The translations under genes were made by a program, and so were the position numbers. This document shows positions 31,750-39,240 of a stretch of 64,000 nucleotides of DNA, in pieces. The number at the start of each line of letters is the position of its first letter. Position 1 is the first letter of the stretch. The notes beneath the pieces were generated by a model. The model searched no databases. It saw nothing but the letters and a program-made list of their open reading frames with translations, and had not been told where the DNA came from. The stretch is from Nocardiopsis trehalosi NBRC 14201. Lineage in GTDB: Bacteria; Actinomycetota; Actinomycetes; Streptosporangiales; Streptosporangiaceae. The stretch is taken from NCBI RefSeq assembly GCF_001552555.1, contig NZ_BCRK01000001.1:57577-121576 (forward strand), written 5' to 3'.

Positions 31750-31924
31750 CGGACGTCTCCCCCTGGTTCGTGGTGTGGCGTGCGCCCCGCGTCCGTCGCG
31801 GCCGGGGGCTCGGTTCCGAGCCTGGCGCAGCGGGCGCCACCCGCCCAGACCCGCCGCGACCCGGGACGCCCCGTCCTACGCCTGGCGGTATCAGGCTCGT
31901 GCGGGGCGCCGCGATAATGGCGGC

Positions 31925-32791
31925 ATGGAGCGGCGGAGCGGGGCGGGCCCGATCGACACGCGGTCGCAGGTGGCGGCGTTCCTGCGCAGCCGCCGGGCCC
32001 GGCTGCGCCCCGCCGACATCGGCCTACCCGGCACCGACCGCCACCGCCGGGTGCCGGGCCTGCGCCGCGAGGAGGTCGCCCTGGCCGCGGGGGTCTCGGT
32101 CGCCTACCTCACCCGGCTGGAGCAGGGCCAGGCCGGCAAGGTGTCGCCCGAGGTGCTCGACGCCCTCGCGCGCGCCCTGCGGCTGTCGGGCGCCGAGCAC
32201 ACCCACCTCGCCCATCTGCTGAACTGCCGGCACCGCGGCGGCCACGCGCCCCCGGAGGCCCAGCACGTGCGCCCCGCGCTGCGCGGCCTGCTGGCCGCGA
32301 TGGAGGGGGTGCCGGCCTACGTGACGGGGCGGCGCTGCGACCTGCTCGCCTGGAACCGGGCGGCGTCGGCCGTGTTCGGCGACTGGGACGGGCTGCCGCC
32401 GCGCGAGCGCAACTGGGCGCGCCTGGTGTTCCTGCACCCCGGCCACCGCGCCCTGTTCGCCGACCCGGAGGCGGTGGCGGCCGACGCCGTCGGCGCCCTG
32501 CGGCTCGACGCGGGCTGCTACCCCGACGACCCGCTGCTGGCGGCGCTGCTGGACGACCTCGCGGCGGGCAGCGCGGACTTCCGCCGCCTGTGGTCCGGCC
32601 AGGACGTGCGCCGCCAGGACCACGGCACCCGCCCGGTGCGCCACCCGGAGGCGGGCGCGCTCGACCTCTCCTTCGAGACCGTGCGCCTGCCCGGCGACAC
32701 CGAGCAGTTCCTCACCCTCTACTCCGCCCCGCCCGGCTCCCCGGCGGCCGCCGCCCTGCGCGCCCTGGAGCCCCGGCCCGCGCGGGACTGA
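31925..32791 (+). CDS. XRE-family regulator with MmyB-like ligand domain
   Basis: Like the gene at 14642, it has an XRE HTH marked by RRVPGLRREEVALAAGVSVAYLTRLEQGQ and an MmyB domain (VPAYVTGRRCDLLAWNRAASAVFGDW ... LDLSFETVRLPGDTEQFLTLY). The 288-residue length is standard. GATAAT at 31913-31918 is an almost consensus -10 just 6 nt before ATG 31925, so translation is leaderless. It is divergent from the class IV aminotransferase gene, repeating the regulator/enzyme arrangement of the SDR locus. Confidence 0.9.
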   Translation: MERRSGAGPIDTRSQVAAFLRSRRARLRPADIGLPGTDRHRRVPGLRREEVALAAGVSVAYLTRLEQGQAGKVSPEVLDALARALRLSGAEHTHLAHLLNCRHRGGHAPPEAQHVRPALRGLLAAMEGVPAYVTGRRCDLLAWNRAASAVFGDWDGLPPRERNWARLVFLHPGHRALFADPEAVAADAVGALRLDAGCYPDDPLLAALLDDLAAGSADFRRLWSGQDVRRQDHGTRPVRHPEAGALDLSFETVRLPGDTEQFLTLYSAPPGSPAAAALRALEPRPARD

Positions 32792-32817
32792 ACGGACGGG
32801 CGGGCGGCGCCGCGAGG

Positions 32818-33576
32818 CTACATCGCGGTGCGGGCGTAGGTGTGCAGCGCGGCGCGGACGAACTCCGCCCCCGCCTCGTCCTCGTACATGCCGGCGTAGC
32901 GGGGATCGTCCACGAAGGAGTCCGCCACGCCGTGCACCATGGCGATCGAGCGCTCCCGGTCGCCGTCGGCCGTGGGCGTGCCCGGGATGCCGCCGAGCCA
33001 GCGGACGTGCCGGGCGGCCAGCTCCTGGGCGGGTTCGGACTCCGGGGAGACCCCGGACCGCGCGGCGGCGACCCAGGCGGCGACGAGGTCGTCGGCGGCC
33101 TGCTTCCAGGCCCGCTGCTGGGCGAGGGTCTTGCCGTGCCACCAGTCGTTGCTCACCCGGTACGCGCGCTCGCCCCAGCGGGAGACGACCTCGTCCTTGT
33201 AGCGGTCGTTGAACCCCGACAGCATGAGGTCCATCCGCGGTTCGGCGCCCGCCTCCAGGGCCTCCAGGGTGTGCCGCACCGACCGGATCCGCCGGTCGAT
33301 GCCGTCCCGCTCCTCCTCCAGCGCGGCGATGTGGGCGCGCAGCCCGTCGCGCTCGTCCACCTCGTCGGCCAGCACCTCGGCGATGGCCGGCAGGCCCATG
33401 CCGAGCCGGCGCATGAGCAGGATGCGCTGCAGCCGGGCGACCGCGGCGGCGTCGTAGTAGCGGTACCCGTTCTCGCCGACCCGGGACGGGGCCAGCAGCC
33501 CGATGCCGTCGTAGTGGCGCAGGGTGCGGCTGGTGACGCCGGCCCGCGTCGCCAGCTCCTGGATCGTCCACTCCAT
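32818..33576 (-). CDS. MerR-family regulator with TipAS antibiotic-recognition domain
   Basis: The N-terminal MerR domain (TIQELATRAGVTSRTLRHYD, GIGLLAPSRVGENGYRYYD) and coiled helix are followed by a TipAS domain at about 120-250 (YKDEVVSRWGERAYRVSNDW, AHVRWLGG-like HVRWLGGIPGTP, FVDDPRYAGMYEDEAGAEFVRAALHTYA). In Streptomyces TipA this domain binds thiopeptide antibiotics and other cyclic ligands. ATG 33576 lies a few bases after GACAAT, so the mRNA is probably leaderless. It is divergent from the DUF6924 gene at 33682 and may control it and its twin at 29025, which share the upstream block. Confidence 0.9.
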   Translation of the reverse strand: MEWTIQELATRAGVTSRTLRHYDGIGLLAPSRVGENGYRYYDAAAVARLQRILLMRRLGMGLPAIAEVLADEVDERDGLRAHIAALEEERDGIDRRIRSVRHTLEALEAGAEPRMDLMLSGFNDRYKDEVVSRWGERAYRVSNDWWHGKTLAQQRAWKQAADDLVAAWVAAARSGVSPESEPAQELAARHVRWLGGIPGTPTADGDRERSIAMVHGVADSFVDDPRYAGMYEDEAGAEFVRAALHTYARTAM

Positions 33577-33631
33577 CGCCCTATTGTCGCGGCCCGACGG
33601 CGCGGGAAACGTCGCCGGGCGCTGGTACCAA

Positions 33632-33663
33632 GGGGGCGCCGCCGCGCATGCGGCGGCGCCCCC
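33632..33663 (+). promoter_or_regulatory. 5'-leader hairpin of the DUF6924 gene at 33682
   Basis: A perfect 14-bp stem (GGGGGCGCCGCCGC / GCGGCGGCGCCCCC) with loop GCAT lies right after GGTACCAA and ends 3 nt before GAAGGAG, the ribosome binding site. A variant of the same hairpin stands before the gene at 29025. It could be an operator or an mRNA structure. Confidence 0.65.
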
Positions 33664-33681
33664 GACGAAGGAGTTCCCGCC

Positions 33682-34137
33682 ATGCGACCGGCCATCGACC
33701 TCGGCGACGGGCAGCACGTCGCCCTCGTCCGGACCCACTACGGCGACGAGGGCGCCTGGCGGGCCCTGCTGGACGCCGTGGAGGCGGAGTACGCCAAGCT
33801 CGACGAGCCGCCGTCCCGCATCCTCGTCGTGGACGACCCCGCCTGGGCGGGCGCCGCCCCGGACGAGGCCGTGGCGGCCGTCGGCGACGGAGAGGCCGAG
33901 GCCGTGTTCCTCGCCGACGAGCGGGCGATGTCCGAGGAGGGCCGGCCGCTGCTGTTCGCGTACGTGCCCGACGACGAGCCGCGTCCCGACGAGGAGACCC
34001 GGTTCCGCGTGGCGCTGGACATGCTCCCCTCCGTCGACGTCAACCTGTCCGTCGCCAACACGGACGTGTCCGACTACGCCGACGCCGCGCGGGAGGCGCC
34101 CGACGGCGTCCTGCGGGAGGCGTCCTACCTGGCCTGA
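33682..34137 (+). CDS. DUF6924-type protein, single domain
   Basis: The 151-residue acidic protein runs MRPAIDLGDGQHVALVRTHY, ILVVDDPAWAGAAPDEAVAAV, AVFLADERAMSEEGRPLLFAY, then SVDVNLSVANTDVSDYADAA. It is the closest relative of the protein at 28489: the leaders and first codons are nearly identical at DNA level. ATG 33682 follows GAAGGAG (33667-33673). It is divergent from the TipAS-type MerR gene, a plausible regulator. The family function is unknown; the conserved DDP and NLS(I/V)(A/G)N motifs look structural rather than catalytic. Confidence 0.75.
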   Translation: MRPAIDLGDGQHVALVRTHYGDEGAWRALLDAVEAEYAKLDEPPSRILVVDDPAWAGAAPDEAVAAVGDGEAEAVFLADERAMSEEGRPLLFAYVPDDEPRPDEETRFRVALDMLPSVDVNLSVANTDVSDYADAAREAPDGVLREASYLA

Positions 34138-34183
34138 CCCCCGCCGCCCCCGACCTTCCCCCGCGTTCCGGGGGTCGCGGCCG

Positions 34184-35068
34184 TCACCGGTCGCGGAGCG
34201 CGACCGCGATCACCTCCGCGGCGTCGGCGTGCAGGGCCTCCGCCGCCGTCCGGCCGGTCGCCGCCAGGTAGGCGTCGACCAGCCGGGTGCCCGCGGCGTA
34301 CCCGGCGCCCATCGGCAGCCCCACCGGGGTGAGGCCGAAGCGCTCGGCGCTGGGGTCGCCGTGCGCCCAGGCGGTGAAGTTCTGCATGCCGGTGACGTCG
34401 AGCCCGGTGAGGACCTTGGCGAAGACCTCGTCGTCGTGCAGGTGCGGCACGCCGATGCGGGTGTGGCCCAGCTCGTCGCCGTAGAGCTGCCGGGCCAAGG
34501 CGTCGGCCAGCCCTTCGGACACGAGGTGCTCGCCGACCGTGACGGTCGCCGGGTCCCACACCACGCCACCCGGGCTGAACCGCAGGTTGTGGTGGAGTTC
34601 GTGCACGGCGGTGGACTCCAGCCGCTCCACGTTCTCGGGGTAGGGCCAGAGCTTGATCTCGATGTTGCCGGAGATCCCGCCGAACCCGGTCACCCCCAGG
34701 CAGGGGCCCATGAAGTGCGCGTCGCCCGGGTCGCCGAGGATCAGCGCCACGGTGACGTCGGGGGCCGCGAACCCCGGGTTGGCCTTCAGCAGGACGTCCC
34801 GGGCGTCATCGAGGGCGCGCCGCATGCGCTCCCAGGCCCCGGCCGCCGCCAGGGTCTCCAGCGCGCCGAGGCAGCGCTCCTCGTCGCGGTCGATGGGGAA
34901 CCCGTTCGTCATGAGGTGGGTGTCGACCAGGTCGACCTCGCCCGGGTTGTAGCGGTACAGGCCCTTGTTGGGCTCCAGCATCGCGCGCAGGAGTTCCCGG
35001 CGCTCGGCGGCCGGGGCCAGCAGGATCTTCTTCGTCGCGGTGTAGGTGTCCAGAACGGTGATCGACAT
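34184..35068 (-). CDS. DUF2268-type putative Zn-dependent protease
   Basis: The 294-residue protein carries HELHH in STAVHELHHNLRFSPG, an HExxH zinc motif as in DUF2268 predicted metalloproteases, and a downstream Glu in VSEGLADALARQLYG as possible third ligand. There is no signal peptide; it starts MSITVLDTYTATKKILLAPA. The start is ATG 35068, 8 nt downstream of the -10 of a MerR-type promoter; the frame continues upstream but without homology. Control by a MerR-type activator is therefore likely. Substrate unknown. Confidence 0.78.
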   Translation of the reverse strand: MSITVLDTYTATKKILLAPAAERRELLRAMLEPNKGLYRYNPGEVDLVDTHLMTNGFPIDRDEERCLGALETLAAAGAWERMRRALDDARDVLLKANPGFAAPDVTVALILGDPGDAHFMGPCLGVTGFGGISGNIEIKLWPYPENVERLESTAVHELHHNLRFSPGGVVWDPATVTVGEHLVSEGLADALARQLYGDELGHTRIGVPHLHDDEVFAKVLTGLDVTGMQNFTAWAHGDPSAERFGLTPVGLPMGAGYAAGTRLVDAYLAATGRTAAEALHADAAEVIAVALRDR

Positions 35069-35075
35069 GGCCCGG

Positions 35076-35106
35076 ATGCTAGAAGTTGACGCAGCGTCAA
35101 GGTCAA
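35076..35106 (-). promoter_or_regulatory. MerR-type promoter with 19-bp spacer (Zn protease gene)
   Basis: On the minus strand TTGACC (35106-35101), 19 bp containing the perfect palindrome TTGACGCTGCGTCAA (35100-35086), and TAGCAT (35081-35076). This is the hallmark of MerR-activated promoters. No MerR gene is adjacent; its first 11 bases match the promoter at 25702. Confidence 0.7.
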
Positions 35107-35199
35107 GCCGGCGGGGACGCGGTCCCGCCGGCGGCGCCCCGGGGCGCGCCCGCACCCGGCCGGGCCGGTGCCGTGCACGGGCCCCGTCGCGGGTGGCGG

Positions 35200-35775
35200 T
35201 CACCCCGCCGCGCCGTGCTCCCCGCGTCGCTTGGCGGTGAACCGCGCCTTCTTCTGGCGGTTTCCGCACGTGTTCATCTCGCACCATTTGCGGGTGCGGC
35301 TCTGGCTGGTGTCGAAGAAGGCGGCCCGGCAGGTCGGCGACGCGCACAGGGCCAGCCGCCCGTCGCGCTCGCCCGCGATGACGCTGATCGCGTCGGCGGC
35401 GATCACGCCCAGGGCGTCCTCCACGGCCGACGCCGGGCCGAGCCGCCACCGCCGCTCCCCCTCGGGCGTCAGGACGGCCGCCGCGCGCCCCTGGGCGCTG
35501 CGGTCGTTGATGACGCGCAGGGCGGGCCCCGGGAGCGGGTCCCCGACGGCGGCCGCCGTCGCGGCGGCGTGGATCGCCTCCCGCAGCTCCCGCCCGAGGT
35601 CGAGCTGGTCGGCGGTGCAGGAGTCGACGGCGAGGCCGCTCACCGCCAGCCAGTCGGCCAGGCGCTGCGGCGTGGGGATGCGCTCCACGGGATCGCCCCG
35701 GCGCTCGGTCAGCGTGGCCGTGAAGCTGGTCGCCAGCACGCTGCCGAGGCGGAATTCGGGGAACTCGGCGGACAT
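35200..35775 (-). CDS. CGNR zinc-finger / ABATE-domain regulator
   Basis: The 191-residue protein has an N-terminal ABATE-like domain (FTATLTERRGDPVERIPTPQRLADWL) and a C-terminal CGNR finger with Cys ligands in LCASPTCRAAFFDTSQSRTR and KWCEMNTCGNRQKKARF. CGNR proteins are DNA-binding regulators of stress or detoxification genes in actinomycetes. It is divergent from the epoxide hydrolase gene at 35879; AGCCGGTT repeats in the 103-bp spacer are candidate binding sites. Confidence 0.9.
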   Translation of the reverse strand: MSAEFPEFRLGSVLATSFTATLTERRGDPVERIPTPQRLADWLAVSGLAVDSCTADQLDLGRELREAIHAAATAAAVGDPLPGPALRVINDRSAQGRAAAVLTPEGERRWRLGPASAVEDALGVIAADAISVIAGERDGRLALCASPTCRAAFFDTSQSRTRKWCEMNTCGNRQKKARFTAKRRGEHGAAG

Positions 35776-35786
35776 GGAACCACCTT

Positions 35787-35837
35787 AGCCGGTTGCACGC
35801 GGACACGCCCGCCTGTTAGAACCGTCTAAGCCGGTTC
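35787..35837. promoter_or_regulatory. AGCCGGTT repeats between CGNR and epoxide hydrolase genes
   Basis: AGCCGGTT occurs at 35787-35794 and 35829-35836, and GAACCG at 35819-35824 forms an inverted pair with CGGTTC at 35832-35837. All lie in the divergent spacer and could bind the CGNR protein. Confidence 0.4.
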
Positions 35838-35878
35838 ACAGCAGCTCGCGGCCTGTTCCGCGAAGGCCAGGAGGTCCC

Positions 35879-37090
35879 ATGACCCGCCCCACCGACGCCG
35901 TCCACCCCTTCCACGCCCGCGCCACCGACGCCGACCTCGCCGATCTGCGCGCGCGGCTCGCAGCGGCGCGGCTGCCGGAGGCCGAGACGGTCCTCGGCGC
36001 CCCGCCCGGCCCGCGCCGCTGGGACCAGGGCGTGCCCCTCGCCGACCTCACCGACGTCGTGGACCACTGGCGCACCGGCTACGACTGGCGGGCGTTCGAG
36101 GACCGCCTCGACCGCATCGGCCAGTTCCGCACGGTCATCGACGGCCTGGGCATCCACTTCCTGCACCGCCGGTCCGCGCGCGCCGACGCCACTCCCCTGC
36201 TCATGACGCACGGCTGGCCGGGCAGCGTCGCCGAGTTCACCGACGTCGTGGCGGAGCTGGCGGACCCCGAGGACGCGGACGCGCCGGCGTTCCACGTCGT
36301 GGTCCCGTCGCTGCCGGGCTTCGGCTACAGCGACAAGCCGGCCACCACCGGGTGGGGCACGGAGAAGATCGCGGCCGCGTGGGTGGAGCTGATGGGCCGG
36401 CTCGGCTACGGCAGGTTCGCCGCCCACGGCGGCGACTGGGGCGGCAACATCACCACGGTGCTCGGCGGCAGGTTCCCGGAGCACGTCCTCGGCATCCACA
36501 CGACGTTCGCGGAGGGGCCGCCCGGTCTGACCATGGACGGGCTGACGGCGGCCGAGCGCGAATGGGCCGAGCAGACCCGCCACTTCTGGCGCCACCGCGC
36601 GGCGTACGCCAAGCAGCAGGCGACCCGGCCCCAGACCATCGGCTACGCGCTGGTCGACTCGCCGGTGGGGCTCCTCGCCTGGCTCCTGGACAAGTTCGCG
36701 GAGTGGTCGGACACCGAGGACAGCCCGTTCGAGAGGATTCCCCGGGACCGCGTCCTGGACGACGTCACCCTGTACTGGCTGACGCGGACCGGCGCGTCGG
36801 CCGCCCGCATCTACTACGAGAGCCACAACTCGCTCGACCCCCAGCTCCGGGTCGACGTCCCCTCGGCGATCACCGTGTACCCCCGCGACGTCGAGAGGTA
36901 CCCGCGCCCCTGGGCGCGGGAGCGGTTCCGGCGGATCGTCCACTGGGGGACCCCCGAGGCCGGGGGGCACTTCCCGTCGCTGGAGGTGCCCGACTTCTAC
37001 GTCGACGACCTGCGCCAAGGCCTCGCGGCGGTGCTGGCCGCACGGGGTGAACGCGGCCCGCGCGATAGGGACGTGCGCGGCGGCGCGTGA
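35879..37090 (+). CDS. Epoxide hydrolase (EHN domain plus alpha/beta hydrolase)
   Basis: The 403-residue enzyme has the N-terminal EHN segment (FHARATDADLADLRARLAAARLP, VDHWRTGYDWRAFEDRLDRIGQFR), the oxyanion HGWPG, a nucleophile Asp in HGGDWGGNI, lid Tyr candidates, and an acid/His pair late in the chain (WGTPEAGGHFPSLE). This order is that of juvenile-hormone-type/microbial epoxide hydrolases, which open epoxides to diols through an Asp ester. AGGAGGTC precedes ATG 35879. The divergent CGNR gene is the likely regulator. Confidence 0.9.
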   Translation: MTRPTDAVHPFHARATDADLADLRARLAAARLPEAETVLGAPPGPRRWDQGVPLADLTDVVDHWRTGYDWRAFEDRLDRIGQFRTVIDGLGIHFLHRRSARADATPLLMTHGWPGSVAEFTDVVAELADPEDADAPAFHVVVPSLPGFGYSDKPATTGWGTEKIAAAWVELMGRLGYGRFAAHGGDWGGNITTVLGGRFPEHVLGIHTTFAEGPPGLTMDGLTAAEREWAEQTRHFWRHRAAYAKQQATRPQTIGYALVDSPVGLLAWLLDKFAEWSDTEDSPFERIPRDRVLDDVTLYWLTRTGASAARIYYESHNSLDPQLRVDVPSAITVYPRDVERYPRPWARERFRRIVHWGTPEAGGHFPSLEVPDFYVDDLRQGLAAVLAARGERGPRDRDVRGGA

Positions 37091-37124
37091 TCGGGTAGCC
37101 TCGGCCACGTCCTGTCCCCGGCGA

Positions 37125-37148
37125 ATGAGGTGGACGTTGCGCATCTGA
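37125..37148 (+). CDS. Possible 7-codon upstream ORF in the ABC-F leader
   Basis: ATG 37125 opens a tiny frame MRWTLRI followed by TGA, about 185 nt before the ABC-F start. Antibiotic-resistance ABC-F genes are often controlled by short translated leaders, which is the only reason to flag it; no ribosome binding site is obvious. Confidence 0.2.
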   Translation: MRWTLRI

Positions 37149-37233
37149 GGTCCGCGACCGCCACGCGGTGGTACACCGTCACCCCGGCCCCCGTGCCGCC
37201 CGTGACCCGCGTGGAAGCGACCTCGGTGCATGT

Positions 37234-37254
37234 GCCGTCCCTCAGCCGGACGGC
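37234..37254 (+). promoter_or_regulatory. Hairpin in the leader of the ABC-F gene
   Basis: A perfect 7-bp stem (GCCGTCC / GGACGGC) with a 7-nt loop lies 78 nt before ATG 37332. It may be part of an attenuator in the 241-bp leader region that separates the epoxide hydrolase and ABC-F genes. Confidence 0.3.
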
Positions 37255-37331
37255 CGCGCTCCCCTTTCGCCGCGTGGCGCTCGCACACGACGCCCTTTTT
37301 CACCGCGTTACGTGCGACTGCGAGGATTCCC

Positions 37332-38993
37332 ATGGCATTGTCACCCCCGGCGGGGGCCGCCATCACCTGCTCCGACCTCACCTTCCAGTGGCCGGACGGC
37401 ACATCCGTCGTCGACGGGCTGTCGCTCACCATCGGCCGGGGCCGCAACGGCCTGGTCGGCGCCAACGGGACGGGCAAGTCCACCCTGCTGCGGCTCGCGG
37501 CCGGCCTGCTCACGCCCACGTCCGGGTCGGTCACGGTGAGCGGCACCCTGGCCTACCTGCCGCAGGACATCACGCTGGCGACGGATTTGCGGGTCGACGC
37601 CGCCCTGGGCATCGCCGAGCGGCGGGCCGCGCTGCGCGCCATCGAGTCCGGTGACGCGAGCGAGGAGCACTTCACCGCCCTCGGTGACGACTGGGACGTG
37701 GAGGAGCGGGCCGCCGCCACGCTGGGTTCGCTCGGCCTCGGCGGCATCGGCCTGGACCGGACCGTCGGAGAGCTGTCCGGCGGCGAGACCGTGCTGCTGC
37801 GGCTGGCGGCGCTGCTGCTGGAGCGGCCCGACGTGCTGCTGCTGGACGAACCGACCAACAACCTGGACGTGTACGCCCGGCGCCGCCTCTACGACGCGGT
37901 CGACGGTTGGCGCTCCGGCACGCTCGTCGTGGTCAGCCACGACCGGGAGCTGCTGGAGCGCGTCGACCGCATCGCGGAACTGCGCTCCGGCGCGGTCACC
38001 TGGTACGGCGGCGGCTGGTCGGCGTACCAGGAGGCGCTGGCCGTCCAGCAGGAGGCGGCCGAACGGAGCCTGCGCGCCGCCGACGCCGACGTTCGGCGGC
38101 AGAAGCGGGAGCTGGCCGAGACCCACATCAAGCTGGCCCGCCGCCAGAAGGAGGGACGGAAGGCGCAGGCGCAGGGCGGCATGCCCAAGATCCTGATGGG
38201 GGCGCGCAAGCGCGCCGCCCAGGAATCGGCGGGCAAGCTGCGCGGCGTCCACGAGGAGCGGCTGGAGGAGGCGCGCGAGCGGCGGGAGGAGGCGGCCGAG
38301 GCGGCGCGCACCGATGCCGAGATCCGCGTCGACCTGCCCGACACGGCCGTGCCGGCCAACCGGACGGTGCTGCGGATCGACGGCCTCACGCCCCGCTTCG
38401 GCGCGGCGATCGAGGGCGAGGTCGAGGTGCGCGGGCCCGAGCGGGTGGCGCTGGTGGGGCGCAACGGCTCGGGGAAGACGACGCTGCTGCGGACCCTGGT
38501 GGGTGACCTCGCCCCGGTGGAGGGTGAGGCGCGGACGTTCGTGCCGACGCGGTTCCTGCCGCAGCGGCTCGACGTGCTGGACGACGAGCTGAGTGTGGCG
38601 GAGAACGCGCACCTGCGGGCGCCGGGGGTTCCGGCGAACCACGTGCGCGCGCAGCTGGCCCGGTTCCTGTTCACGGGGGCGCGGGCGGACCGGCCGGCGG
38701 GGAGCCTGTCGGGCGGTGAGCGGTTCCGGGCGGCGCTGGCGGCGACGCTGCTGGCCGCCCCGGCGCCGCAACTGCTGATGCTGGACGAGCCGACGAACAA
38801 CCTGGACGTCTCCAGCGTCCGCCAGCTCACGGGGGCCTTGGCGTCCTACCGGGGGGCGCTGGTCGTGGCCTCCCACGACCTGCCCTTCCTGGAGGAGATC
38901 GGCGTCACCCGGTGGCTTCTGATGGACGAGGGTCTCCGCGAGACCACCATCGAGGAGGTCCACGAACTGCTGGCCGCCCCGGCAGAGGACTGA
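37332..38993 (+). CDS. ABC-F family ATPase
   Basis: The 553-residue soluble protein has two ABC modules: Walker A GANGTGKST (43-51) with LSGGE and LLLDEPTNNLD, and a second GRNGSGKTT with LSGGE and LMLDEPTNNLD. They are joined by a long charged coiled linker (EGRKAQAQGGMPKILMGARK region). This is the ABC-F plan without membrane domains; members bind the ribosomal E site, and some protect against antibiotics while others regulate translation. GAGG lies upstream of ATG 37332. A long leader and the antibiotic-related neighbours fit a protection role, but that is inference. Confidence 0.92.
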   Translation: MALSPPAGAAITCSDLTFQWPDGTSVVDGLSLTIGRGRNGLVGANGTGKSTLLRLAAGLLTPTSGSVTVSGTLAYLPQDITLATDLRVDAALGIAERRAALRAIESGDASEEHFTALGDDWDVEERAAATLGSLGLGGIGLDRTVGELSGGETVLLRLAALLLERPDVLLLDEPTNNLDVYARRRLYDAVDGWRSGTLVVVSHDRELLERVDRIAELRSGAVTWYGGGWSAYQEALAVQQEAAERSLRAADADVRRQKRELAETHIKLARRQKEGRKAQAQGGMPKILMGARKRAAQESAGKLRGVHEERLEEARERREEAAEAARTDAEIRVDLPDTAVPANRTVLRIDGLTPRFGAAIEGEVEVRGPERVALVGRNGSGKTTLLRTLVGDLAPVEGEARTFVPTRFLPQRLDVLDDELSVAENAHLRAPGVPANHVRAQLARFLFTGARADRPAGSLSGGERFRAALAATLLAAPAPQLLMLDEPTNNLDVSSVRQLTGALASYRGALVVASHDLPFLEEIGVTRWLLMDEGLRETTIEEVHELLAAPAED

Positions 38994-39007
38994 CGCCCGA
39001 ACGAGCC

Positions 39008-39050
39008 GCGACCGGCCGCCCTGGCGAACCCCGCCAGGTCGGCCGGTCGC
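39008..39050. terminator. Nested stem-loop between convergent genes
   Basis: A 10-bp outer stem (GCGACCGGCC / GGCCGGTCGC) and a 7-bp inner stem (CCTGGCG / CGCCAGG) separated by a 2x2 internal loop lie between the ABC-F and DUF397 stop codons. Confidence 0.62.
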
Positions 39051-39057
39051 CGCTGTC

Positions 39058-39240
39058 CTACATGCGCTCCAGGTCGGCCAGGAGTGCGACCCACTCCCTC
39101 GCCGGAACGGCCAGCGTCGCCGCGTCCCGGTTCTGCGTGTCGCGCACCCGAGTCGTCGGCCCCTCCGCCACCTCTACACACTCGGAAGAGGCCCCGCTGT
39201 AGCTGGACTTATGGAAGGTCTTGCCTTCAGAGTTCATCAT
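39058..39240 (-). CDS. DUF397 small protein
   Basis: The 60-residue protein is a typical DUF397: FHKSSYSGASSECVEVAEGP (9-28), then TTRVRDTQNRDAATLAVPAR and EWVALLADLERM. Such proteins are encoded next to DUF5753 XRE regulators and act as their partners or inhibitors in development and antibiotic control (WhiJ-like and AbaA-like systems). It overlaps the upstream regulator gene by 14 bp, so translation is coupled. Two start codons in a row (39240 and 39237) are possible. Confidence 0.9.
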   Translation of the reverse strand: MMNSEGKTFHKSSYSGASSECVEVAEGPTTRVRDTQNRDAATLAVPAREWVALLADLERM

